In this document: in pieces, positions 1 to 6,653 of the stretch | Position numbering within the stretch: position 1 is the first letter of the stretch | Layout: each line of letters starts with the position of its first letter | NCBI RefSeq assembly: GCF_000017265.1 | Contig: NC_011144.1 | Coordinates: forward strand, 62,001 to 126,000 | Direction of reading: 5' to 3' | Length of the DNA stretch: 64,000 bases | DNA from: Phenylobacterium zucineum HLK1 | Lineage (GTDB): Bacteria > Pseudomonadota > Alphaproteobacteria > Caulobacterales > Caulobacteraceae | Translations under genes and position numbers: made by a program | Notes under the pieces: model-generated | Told to the model about the DNA's origin: nothing | Seen by the model: only the letters and a program-made list of their open reading frames with translations | Databases searched by the model: none

Positions 1-356
1 GCCCGCAGCTTCTCGTGAATCCGCACGGCCGCGTCGTCCGGGTCCTCGCCGACGTCGAAGCGGGCGGTGACCAGCACCCGGTCGTCCTCGACCTGGGTGT
101 AGACGTGGTCGACGGCGTCGACGCTCTTGACGATGGTCTCCAGCGGCTTGGCGACCAGCTCGGCCGCGTCGGGCGCGCGCAGGCCCGGCGCCTGCACCAT
201 GATGTCCACCATCGGCACGCTGATCTGCGGCTCCTCCTCGCGCGGGATCGACATCAGCGCGAGCAGGCCCATGGCGATCGCCGCCAGCAGGAATAGCGGC
301 GTCAGGGGCGAGCGGATGGTCGCCTGGGTGAGCCGTCCGGAGATGCCGAGGTTCAT
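1..356 (-). CDS. RND efflux permease, N-terminal part (cut by window edge)
   Basis: Only the first 118 or so residues are in the window; the gene continues beyond base 1. The translation begins MNLGISGRLTQATIRSPLT, then a hydrophobic helix, then IPREEEPQISVPMVDIMVQA. This is the usual start of an AcrB/CusA-type inner-membrane pump: first transmembrane helix, then the porter domain. Its ATG overlaps the stop of the adaptor gene in an ATGA, so the two are translationally coupled. The family exports drugs, metals or organic compounds with proton antiport. The substrate cannot be read here, although the upstream rhodanese suggests a link to sulfur stress. Confidence 0.9.
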   Translation of the reverse strand, partial: MNLGISGRLTQATIRSPLTPLFLLAAIAMGLLALMSIPREEEPQISVPMVDIMVQAPGLRAPDAAELVAKPLETIVKSVDAVDHVYTQVEDDRVLVTARFDVGEDPDDAAVRIHEKLR

Positions 357-1387
357 CGCGCCGCCGACGGCTGGGCCAGCAGGACGTCGCCCGCGGCGGC
401 GCCGGACAGGATCTCGAACTCCCGGGCGGTCGGACCGGGGGCGAGCTGGACCGCCACGTCGCTGGTGCGGCCGTCGGGCCCCAGCACGCGGACGAAGTCG
501 ACGCCGTAGCGGGTCGCGACGAACCGGGCGGGGACGATCAGGGCCGTCCGCTCGCCGACCTTCACGCGCACCCGCACGCGCTGGCCGACCAGGTCGGCGC
601 GCAGGCCGGGCACGGCGATGTCGGCGGTGACCCGTCCGGCGCTGACGGCGGGGTAGACCCGGTCGATGGCCCCGACGGCGGCGGCCCCGGGCAGGTCGCC
701 CGTCTCGACCGGAACGGGATCGCCCACCTTCAGCGCGCGGGCCTGGGCCTCGGGGATCTCCAGCCGCAGCAGCGGCTCGCCGGCGGTGATCGTCGCCACC
801 GACTGGCCGGCGGTCACCACCGAGCCGGGCGGCACGTCGGCGGTCAGGACCCGGCCGGCCGTGGGGGCCAGGATCGCGCCCTGGGCCGAGAGCTCGGCGC
901 TGGCCGAGCGCTGGGCGCGGGCGGCGTCGAGCTGCCCCTGGGCGGCGCGGGCCTGAGCCTGCGCCTGCTCCAGCCGCGCCTTGGCGTAGAACCCCTTCTC
1001 GTAGAGCGTCTGCACGCGGGAGAGCTCAGCCCGGGCGCGGGCGGCCTCGGCGGCGGCGGCCGCGGCCTGGGCCTCGTAGGCGCCCGTCTCGAAGGTCAGG
1101 CGCTGGTCGGTCACGACGCCCACGAGCTGACCCTTGCGGACCACGTCCCCCTCCTTGACCGCCAGCTTCACCAGCGTGCCGCCGATCCGCGCCCGGGCCT
1201 CGCCCAGGTCGCGGGTGGCCACGGTCGCGGCGACCGGCTTCAGGTCGGCCACCGTGCGCGGCGCGAGCGTCAGCCGCTCGCGCGCCGTGCTGACCACCGG
1301 GGTCTCGGCCGGCTTCGGCTCGGAGCCGCAGGCCGCCAGCGCCAGGGCGGCGGCCGTGAGGGCTGCGGGGATGAGGGGGCGGATCAT
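353..1387 (-). CDS. RND efflux periplasmic adaptor lipoprotein
   Basis: This 344-residue membrane-fusion protein bridges an inner-membrane RND pump and an outer-membrane channel. The first 20 residues are a lipoprotein signal ending in the lipobox LAAC (Cys20), so it should be anchored to a membrane on its periplasmic side. A biotinyl-lipoyl-like half (GGTLVKLAVKEGDVVRKGQL) is followed by an alanine-rich helical hairpin (about residues 100-165), the second lipoyl half (LSAQGAILAPTAGRVL) and beta-barrel segments. It starts 6 bp after the rhodanese gene and overlaps the permease by 4 bp, giving one operon rhodanese-adaptor-permease. No outer-membrane partner is seen. Confidence 0.92.
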   Translation of the reverse strand: MIRPLIPAALTAAALALAACGSEPKPAETPVVSTARERLTLAPRTVADLKPVAATVATRDLGEARARIGGTLVKLAVKEGDVVRKGQLVGVVTDQRLTFETGAYEAQAAAAAAEAARARAELSRVQTLYEKGFYAKARLEQAQAQARAAQGQLDAARAQRSASAELSAQGAILAPTAGRVLTADVPPGSVVTAGQSVATITAGEPLLRLEIPEAQARALKVGDPVPVETGDLPGAAAVGAIDRVYPAVSAGRVTADIAVPGLRADLVGQRVRVRVKVGERTALIVPARFVATRYGVDFVRVLGPDGRTSDVAVQLAPGPTAREFEILSGAAAGDVLLAQPSAAR

Positions 1388-1393
1388 CGCGGG

Positions 1394-1756
1394 TCAGCCG
1401 GCGTCCACGACCTGGCCCGTCGCCGGGTCGAAGCGGATGGTGGGCAGGCCCTCGCTGCGCCAGGCGGCGATGCCGCCGGCCAGGTGCGCTTCGGCGGCCA
1501 CGCCTTCTTGCCGGCAGCGCTCGACAGCCATGGCCGACCGCTTGCCCGAGCCGCACTGGAACACCAGCGGGCGGTCGCCGCCGGCGGGCAGGGCCCTGGG
1601 GTCGAAGGTCGACAGCGGGAAGTTCAGCGCGCCATGGATGCGCTCGGCGGCGAACTCGGGCGGCTCGCGCACGTCGATCAGCACGATCTCCCGGTGCTGC
1701 ATCTTCGCCCTGACCTCGTTGGGGGTCAGGTCCTTGATCCTCTGGCGTCCGAACAT
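1394..1756 (-). CDS. Rhodanese-domain sulfurtransferase
   Basis: This is a single rhodanese domain of 120 residues. It has the typical VLIDVREPPEFAAERI stretch and the active-site loop CGSGKRS, whose Cys carries the persulfide. The frame opens further upstream (1816), but that extension would cross the palindromic promoter. The ATG at 1756 has GGAG about 8 bases before it on the minus strand, so it is preferred. Rhodaneses move sulfane sulfur between thiosulfate, persulfides and acceptors such as thioredoxin or cyanide. The gene leads the RND operon and diverges from sqr, which suggests a shared response to sulfide or persulfide. Confidence 0.88.
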   Translation of the reverse strand: MFGRQRIKDLTPNEVRAKMQHREIVLIDVREPPEFAAERIHGALNFPLSTFDPRALPAGGDRPLVFQCGSGKRSAMAVERCRQEGVAAEAHLAGGIAAWRSEGLPTIRFDPATGQVVDAG

Positions 1757-1782
1757 CGCGGCGTCTCCGGTTGATGGGCTTG

Positions 1783-1816
1783 TATATGCGTAGTTGCGCA
1801 TATATTGATATATCAA
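1783..1816. promoter_or_regulatory. Two adjacent palindromes in the divergent rhodanese/sqr promoter
   Basis: TATATGCG (1783-1790) and its exact complement CGCATATA (1797-1804) flank a 6-base spacer. They are followed directly by the 12-base perfect palindrome TTGATATATCAA (1805-1816). The stretch is AT-rich in a GC-rich genome and lies 27-60 bp from the rhodanese start and about 95-130 bp from the sqr start. An inverted repeat of this form suits an ArsR/SmtB-type repressor, the class that includes the sulfide sensors BigR and SqrR. No regulator gene is adjacent, so the binding protein is inferred only. Confidence 0.6.
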
Positions 1817-1909
1817 GCCCGATCAAGGGCAGCTTCATTAGGCTCGCCGCGGCCGGAAAGCGTTGACTTCGCTCAAGGCGGACGGCGCGGACTCCCGCAA
1901 GGTATGCTC

Positions 1910-3196
1910 ATGGAAACGCCCGTCCCCGTCATCGCCATCCTCGGCGCCGGTCTCGGTGGGACCATCGCCGCCTACGAAATCAAGGCCGCCGTCGGCGGCC
2001 GCGCCGAAGTCACGGTCGTCAACCAGGGCGACACGTTCCACTTCGTGCCGTCCAATCCCTGGGTGGCCGTCCGATGGCGCAAGCGCGACGCCATCGAGGT
2101 CAGGCTGCCCGAGGTGATGAAGCGCAAGGGCATCGGCTTCACCGGCGTGGGAGCCCGCCGGGTCCACCCGGCCGAGAACCGCATCGAGCTGAACGACGGC
2201 CAAAGCCTCGCCTACGACTATCTGGTGATCGCCACCGGCCCCGAGCTCGCCTTCGACGAGATCCCGGGGCTGGGGCCGCACGGCGGCTTCACCCAGTCGA
2301 TCTGCCACGTCGACCACGCCGAGCGCGCGGCGGCCGCCTTCGACGCCTTCGTGAAGGATCCGGGCCCGATCGTGGTCGGGGCCGTGCAGGGGGCCTCGTG
2401 CTTCGGCCCGGCCTACGAGTTCGCGATGATCCTCGACACCGAGCTGCGCCGGCGGAAGCTGCGCGACCGCGTGCCGATGACCTTCGTCACCTCCGAACCC
2501 TACATCGGGCACCTGGGCCTCGACGGCGTGGGCGACACCAAGGGCCTGCTCGAGAGCGAGATGCGCAACCGCCACATCAAGTGGATCACCAACGCCAAGG
2601 TGGAGAAGGTGGAGGCGGGGGTCATGGACGTGGAGGAGGTCGCCGACGACGGCGCCGTGAAGGCCCGGCACGAGCTCCCCTTCGCCTTCTCCATGCTGCT
2701 GCCGGCGTTCCGGGGCGTTCCGGCGATCCATGGGATCGAGGGTCTGACCAATCCCCGCGGCTTCGTGGTGGTCGACAAGAACCAGCGCAATCCCGCCTTC
2801 CCGAACGTCTTCGGGCTGGGCGTGGCCGTGGCCATCGCCCCGACCGGCAAGACGCCGGTGCCGGTCGGCGTGCCGAAGACCGGCTTCATGATCGAGAGCA
2901 TGGTCACCGCCATCGCCAAGAACCTGTCGGCCCTGGTGGACGGCGGGTCGGCGAGCGCCGAGGCGACCTGGAACGCCATCTGCCTGGCCGACTTCGGGGA
3001 CAGCGGGGTGGCCTTCATCGCCCAGCCGCAGATCCCGCCGCGCAACGTCAACTGGTCGGCCGAGGGCCGCTGGGTGCACCTGGCGAAGGTGGGCTTCGAA
3101 AAGTACTTCATCGGCAAGGTGAAGCGCGGCGAGGCCGAGCCCTTCTACGAGAAGCTGGCGCTCGACCTCATGGGCGCCCGCAAGCTCAAGGCCTGA
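1910..3196 (+). CDS. sqr: Sulfide:quinone oxidoreductase-type flavoprotein
   Basis: This 428-residue FAD enzyme is expected to oxidise sulfide to sulfane sulfur and pass electrons to the quinone pool at the inner membrane. The N-terminal FAD-binding GAGLGG is at residues 12-17 and the second motif VIATGPE is near 106-112. Three cysteines, Cys132 (SICHVDH), Cys164 (GASCFGP) and Cys358 (NAICLADFGD), have nearly the spacing of the three redox cysteines of known SQRs. The start at 1910 is chosen over 1904 and the upstream TTG because AAGG lies 7 bases before it. It leads an operon with trxC and a YgaP-like gene. A flavocytochrome c-type dehydrogenase is less likely, since no cytochrome subunit is present. 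Confidence 0.85.
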   Translation: METPVPVIAILGAGLGGTIAAYEIKAAVGGRAEVTVVNQGDTFHFVPSNPWVAVRWRKRDAIEVRLPEVMKRKGIGFTGVGARRVHPAENRIELNDGQSLAYDYLVIATGPELAFDEIPGLGPHGGFTQSICHVDHAERAAAAFDAFVKDPGPIVVGAVQGASCFGPAYEFAMILDTELRRRKLRDRVPMTFVTSEPYIGHLGLDGVGDTKGLLESEMRNRHIKWITNAKVEKVEAGVMDVEEVADDGAVKARHELPFAFSMLLPAFRGVPAIHGIEGLTNPRGFVVVDKNQRNPAFPNVFGLGVAVAIAPTGKTPVPVGVPKTGFMIESMVTAIAKNLSALVDGGSASAEATWNAICLADFGDSGVAFIAQPQIPPRNVNWSAEGRWVHLAKVGFEKYFIGKVKRGEAEPFYEKLALDLMGARKLKA

Positions 3197-3201
3197 CGCC
3201 C

Positions 3202-3645
3202 ATGCGACAGCTCGTCTGCCACGCGTGCAACGCGGTGAACCGGATGCCGCTCGGCAAGGACCCGCTGGAGGCCAAGTGCGGCCGCTGCGGGGACCGACTG
3301 TTCGCGGGCCGGCCGATCGAGGTGACCGGCGCCGAACTGGCCGTCCACCGGGGATCGACCAAGGGCGCGGCCCTGTTGCTCGACGTCTGGGCGCCCTGGT
3401 GCGGCCCCTGCCGGATGATGGCGCCGCACTTCGAAAAGGCGGCCGCCCGGCTGGAACCGCAGGTGCGGCTGCTGAAGCTAAATTCCGAGCAGGACCCGCA
3501 GGCCGCCGCCGACCTGCAGGTGTCGGGCATCCCGACGCTGATCCTGTTCCGGGACGGCGGGGTCGTCGCCCGCCAGGCCGGCGCCCTGAGCGCCGACCAG
3601 ATCGTCGCCTGGACCCAGCAGGCGCTCGCCAAGGCGCCCGCCTGA
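3202..3645 (+). CDS. trxC: Thioredoxin with N-terminal zinc-finger (thioredoxin 2 type)
   Basis: The 147-residue protein has an N-terminal zinc-binding part with Cys6/Cys9 and Cys26/Cys29, as in thioredoxin 2. A thioredoxin fold follows with the active site WCGPC at residues 66-70 and the cis-proline loop SGIPTL. It reduces protein disulfides and persulfides in the cytoplasm. It begins 5 bp after sqr, so the likely local role is to release sulfide or reduce persulfides produced by SQR and rhodanese. Thioredoxin 2 proteins are often induced by oxidative stress; no such site is visible here. Confidence 0.92.
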   Translation: MRQLVCHACNAVNRMPLGKDPLEAKCGRCGDRLFAGRPIEVTGAELAVHRGSTKGAALLLDVWAPWCGPCRMMAPHFEKAAARLEPQVRLLKLNSEQDPQAAADLQVSGIPTLILFRDGGVVARQAGALSADQIVAWTQQALAKAPA

Positions 3646-3670
3646 GACTGAGAGACAAGGAGCCTTCCGA

Positions 3671-3874
3671 ATGACCCTCGACCGCGCCGTCTTCGTCTTC
3701 GCCGGCTGCATGATCCTGCTCAGCGTGGCCCTGGCCTACTACGTCAGCCCCTGGTGGATCCTGCTGGCGGTGTTCGCCGGCCTGAACATGATCCAGGCCG
3801 CCTTCACCGGCTTCTGCCCGGCGGCCATGGCGTTCAAGAAGCTGGGCGTGCGGCCCGGCGCCGCCTTCTTCTGA
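3671..3874 (+). CDS. YgaP-like small inner-membrane protein (DUF2892)
   Basis: The 67-residue protein has two hydrophobic segments (about residues 7-24 and 29-45) followed by the family signature TGFCPAAMAFKKLG. AAGGAG lies 7 bases before the ATG. This is the membrane module that in E. coli YgaP is fused behind a rhodanese domain. Here it is a separate gene and the rhodanese lies on the other strand of the same locus. The FCP cysteine is conserved in the family. A role in handling membrane-side persulfide or thiocyanate is a family-based guess. Confidence 0.85.
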   Translation: MTLDRAVFVFAGCMILLSVALAYYVSPWWILLAVFAGLNMIQAAFTGFCPAAMAFKKLGVRPGAAFF

Positions 3875-4046
3875 GCCCCGGCCACAACGACTGGGCGGCG
3901 CGTTCTGCCCTCTGGAGGGTGCGGTGCGGCAAGGAAATCGCGGTTGCGCCGCGCTTGGGCTTAATGTCTACCACCGCTAGCTGAACTCGAAGCAATCCGG
4001 TTCCGTTTCGTAGAGCCGTGCGCTTCCGCCACTCCAGAGGCTAGTC

Positions 4047-5429
4047 GTGACCGCCCAACCCCTGCCGCCGCCGGCGGACTCCGCGCTCGAGCTGATCGGG
4101 CGCACCCCCATGGTCGAGCTGCATGGCTTCGACACCGGCCCCTGCCGCCTGTTCGTCAAGCTCGAGAACGCCAATCCCGGCGGCTCCATCAAGGACCGCA
4201 TCGCCCGCTCGATGATCGAGGCGGCCGAGAAGGACGGCCGGCTGAAGCCCGGCGGCACCATCGTCGAGGCCACCGCCGGCAACACGGGCCTGGGCCTGGC
4301 CCAGGTGGGCCTGCTGAAGGGCTACAAGCTGCTGCTGGTCGTGCCCGACAAGATGGCCCGCGAGAAGATCCAGCACCTGCGGGCCATGGGCGTCGATGTG
4401 CGCATCACCCGCTCCGACGTCGGCAAGGGCCATCCCGAGTACTACCAGGACATGGCCGCCGCCATCGCGGCGAAGCTGAACAACGCCGTCTACATCAACC
4501 AGTTCGAGAACCCGGCGAACCCGCTGGCCCACGAGACCACCACGGGTCCGGAGATCTTCGAGCAGATGGAGGGCGACGTGGACGCCGTCGTCGTGGGCGT
4601 CGGCTCGGGCGGCACGCTCACCGGCCTCGGCCGCTACTTCGCGAAGGTCTCGCCCAAGACCAGGATGGTGCTGGCCGATCCGGTGGGCTCGATCCTCGCC
4701 CCCCTCGTCAACGAAGGGAAGCACGTCGAGGCCGGCTCGTGGATCGTCGAGGGCATCGGCGAGGACTTCGTGCCCGACATCTGCGACCTCGACCTCGTCG
4801 AGAAGGCCTATGCGATCACCGACCAGGAAAGCGTGGCCACCGCCCGCGAGCTGCTGATGAAGGCGGGCATCCTGGCCGGCTCCTCGTCGGGCACCCTGCT
4901 GGCCGCGGCGCTGAAGTACTGCCGCGAGCAGACCGAGCCGAAGCGGGTCGTGACCCTCGTGTGCGACACCGGCTCCCGCTACCTGTCCAAGATGTACAAC
5001 GACAGCTGGGTGGCCGAGCAGGGCCTGGCCGACCGCCAGCTGCACGGCGACCTGCGCGACCTGATCGCCCGCTCGGAGGGCGAGGCGGTCACGGTCGGGC
5101 CCGAGGACACCCTGCTCACCGCCTACAACCGCATGCGCCAGGCCGACGTCAGCCAGCTGCCGGTGATGGACGACGGCCGCCTGATCGGCCTGATCGACGA
5201 GAGCGACCTGCTGGAGGCCGTCGAGCGGCGCCAGGCCGAGGGCCGCTTCAAGCAGCCGGTGAGCGCGGCCATGACCGCCAAGCTCAACACGCTCCAGGCG
5301 AACCAACCGCTGGACGCCCTGCTGCCGATCTTCGAGCAGGACCAGGTGGCCATCGTCATGGACGGCCGGGACTTCCTGGGCCTCATCACCCGCATCGACC
5401 TGATCAACTACATGAGGCGCTCGGCGTGA
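4047..5429 (+). CDS. Cystathionine beta-synthase with CBS-domain pair
   Basis: This 460-residue PLP enzyme condenses homocysteine with serine to cystathionine (reverse transsulfuration) and can also make H2S from cysteine. The PLP lysine is in GGSIKDR (Lys49), with the substrate loop TAGNTGLG and phosphate-binding GSGGTLTG. Two CBS domains fill about residues 345-460; in eukaryotic enzymes such a pair binds S-adenosylmethionine, but the ligand here is unknown. There is no N-terminal haem motif, as expected for bacteria. The gene overlaps the following lyase by 4 bp (GTGA). A cysteine synthase is the main alternative; the CBS tail and the neighbour argue against it. Confidence 0.88.
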   Translation: MTAQPLPPPADSALELIGRTPMVELHGFDTGPCRLFVKLENANPGGSIKDRIARSMIEAAEKDGRLKPGGTIVEATAGNTGLGLAQVGLLKGYKLLLVVPDKMAREKIQHLRAMGVDVRITRSDVGKGHPEYYQDMAAAIAAKLNNAVYINQFENPANPLAHETTTGPEIFEQMEGDVDAVVVGVGSGGTLTGLGRYFAKVSPKTRMVLADPVGSILAPLVNEGKHVEAGSWIVEGIGEDFVPDICDLDLVEKAYAITDQESVATARELLMKAGILAGSSSGTLLAAALKYCREQTEPKRVVTLVCDTGSRYLSKMYNDSWVAEQGLADRQLHGDLRDLIARSEGEAVTVGPEDTLLTAYNRMRQADVSQLPVMDDGRLIGLIDESDLLEAVERRQAEGRFKQPVSAAMTAKLNTLQANQPLDALLPIFEQDQVAIVMDGRDFLGLITRIDLINYMRRSA

Positions 5430-6625
5430 CCAGCGACAGCCCCAAGACCTCTCCCACGACCCTTGGCGGGAAGAACCGGCTGGAGTTCGCCACCCGGACC
5501 ATCCACGGCGGCCAGAGCCACGATCCCAGCACCGGCGCGGTGATGCCGCCGATCTACGCGACCTCGACCTACGCCCAGTCCTCGCCCGGCGTGCACCAGG
5601 GCTTCGAGTACTCGCGCAGCCACAACCCGACCCGCTTCGCCTTGGAGCGGGCGCTGGCGGACCTGGAGAGCGGGACGAACGGCTACGCCTTCGCCTCGGG
5701 CCTGGCGGCCATCTCAACCCTGCTGGAGGTGCTGGACGCGGGCGACCACGTCATCGCCTCCGAGGACCTCTACGGCGGCTCGTTCCGACTGTTCGACAAG
5801 GTGAAGCGCCGCTCGGCGGGCCTCGAGTTCAGCTTCGTGGACCTGGCCGACGTCGCGGCCATCGAGGCGGCGATCACGCCGAAGACCCGGATGATCTGGG
5901 TGGAGACGCCCACCAATCCGCTGCTGCGGCTCGCGGACCTGGAGGCCATCGCCGACCTGTGCAAGCGCCGCGGCCTGATCGCGGCGGCCGACAACACCTT
6001 CGCCAGCCCCTACGTCCAGCGGCCGCTGGAGCTGGGCTTCGACGTGGTGATGCACTCGACCACCAAGTACCTGGGCGGCCACTCCGACGTGGTCGGCGGG
6101 GCGCTGGTGGTCGGCGACAACGCCGCCCTGCGCGACCAGCTCACCTTCCTGCAGAACGCCGTGGGCGCGGTGGCCTCGCCGTTCGACAGCTTCCTGACGC
6201 TGCGCGGGGTGAAGACCCTGGCGCTGCGCATGGAGCGCCATTGCGAGAACGGGATGAAGATCGCCCGCTGGCTGGAGGCGCGCGGCCACATCCGCCAGGT
6301 GATCTATCCGGGCCTGGAGAGCCATCCGCAGCACGCGCTGGCGAAGAAGCAGATGCACGGCTTCGGCGGCATGATCACCGCCATCCTCGACCGCGACCTC
6401 GACGGCACGCGGCGGATGCTGGAGCGGACCCGCCTCTTCACCCTGGCAGAGAGCCTGGGCGGGGTGGAGAGCCTGATCGAGCACCCGGCGATCATGACCC
6501 ACGCCTCGATCCCGCCCGAGACCCGCGCGCGCATCGGCATCTCGGACGGCCTGATCCGCCTGTCCGTGGGCGTGGAGTCCGCCGACGACCTGATCGCAGA
6601 CTTGGAGCAGGCGCTGGCTCCGTAA
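5426..6625 (+). CDS. Cystathionine gamma-lyase / gamma-synthase family PLP enzyme
   Basis: The 399-residue Cys/Met-metabolism enzyme starts at a GTG overlapping the stop of the CBS gene. It has the [10 protein letters not shown] motif (about residues 61-70), the PLP-binding [12 protein letters not shown] with Lys214, and the C-terminal [12 protein letters not shown] loop. After a cystathionine beta-synthase the expected reaction is cleavage of cystathionine to cysteine, 2-oxobutyrate and ammonia. Gamma-synthase and methionine gamma-lyase share the fold and cannot be excluded from sequence alone. Context favours gamma-lyase. Confidence 0.88.
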   Translation: MTSDSPKTSPTTLGGKNRLEFATRTIHGGQSHDPSTGAVMPPIYATSTYAQSSPGVHQGFEYSRSHNPTRFALERALADLESGTNGYAFASGLAAISTLLEVLDAGDHVIASEDLYGGSFRLFDKVKRRSAGLEFSFVDLADVAAIEAAITPKTRMIWVETPTNPLLRLADLEAIADLCKRRGLIAAADNTFASPYVQRPLELGFDVVMHSTTKYLGGHSDVVGGALVVGDNAALRDQLTFLQNAVGAVASPFDSFLTLRGVKTLALRMERHCENGMKIARWLEARGHIRQVIYPGLESHPQHALAKKQMHGFGGMITAILDRDLDGTRRMLERTRLFTLAESLGGVESLIEHPAIMTHASIPPETRARIGISDGLIRLSVGVESADDLIADLEQALAP

Positions 6626-6629
6626 CGGC

Positions 6630-6649
6630 GCTCCCCCTTCAGGGGGAGC
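6630..6649. terminator. Hairpin between convergent genes
   Basis: GCTCCCCC and GGGGGAGC form an 8-bp perfect stem with a TTCA loop between the stop codons of the lyase (plus) and the E1-like gene (minus). There is no T-tract, so it may act as a weak bidirectional terminator. Its core resembles the palindrome at 59478-59500 and could belong to a dispersed palindromic family. Confidence 0.55.
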
Positions 6650-6653
6650 CCCA

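Noticed and set aside
1805..1816. FNR-type site before sqr
   Set aside because: TTGAT and ATCAA are present, but the spacing is 2 instead of 4 bases, so it does not match the FNR consensus.
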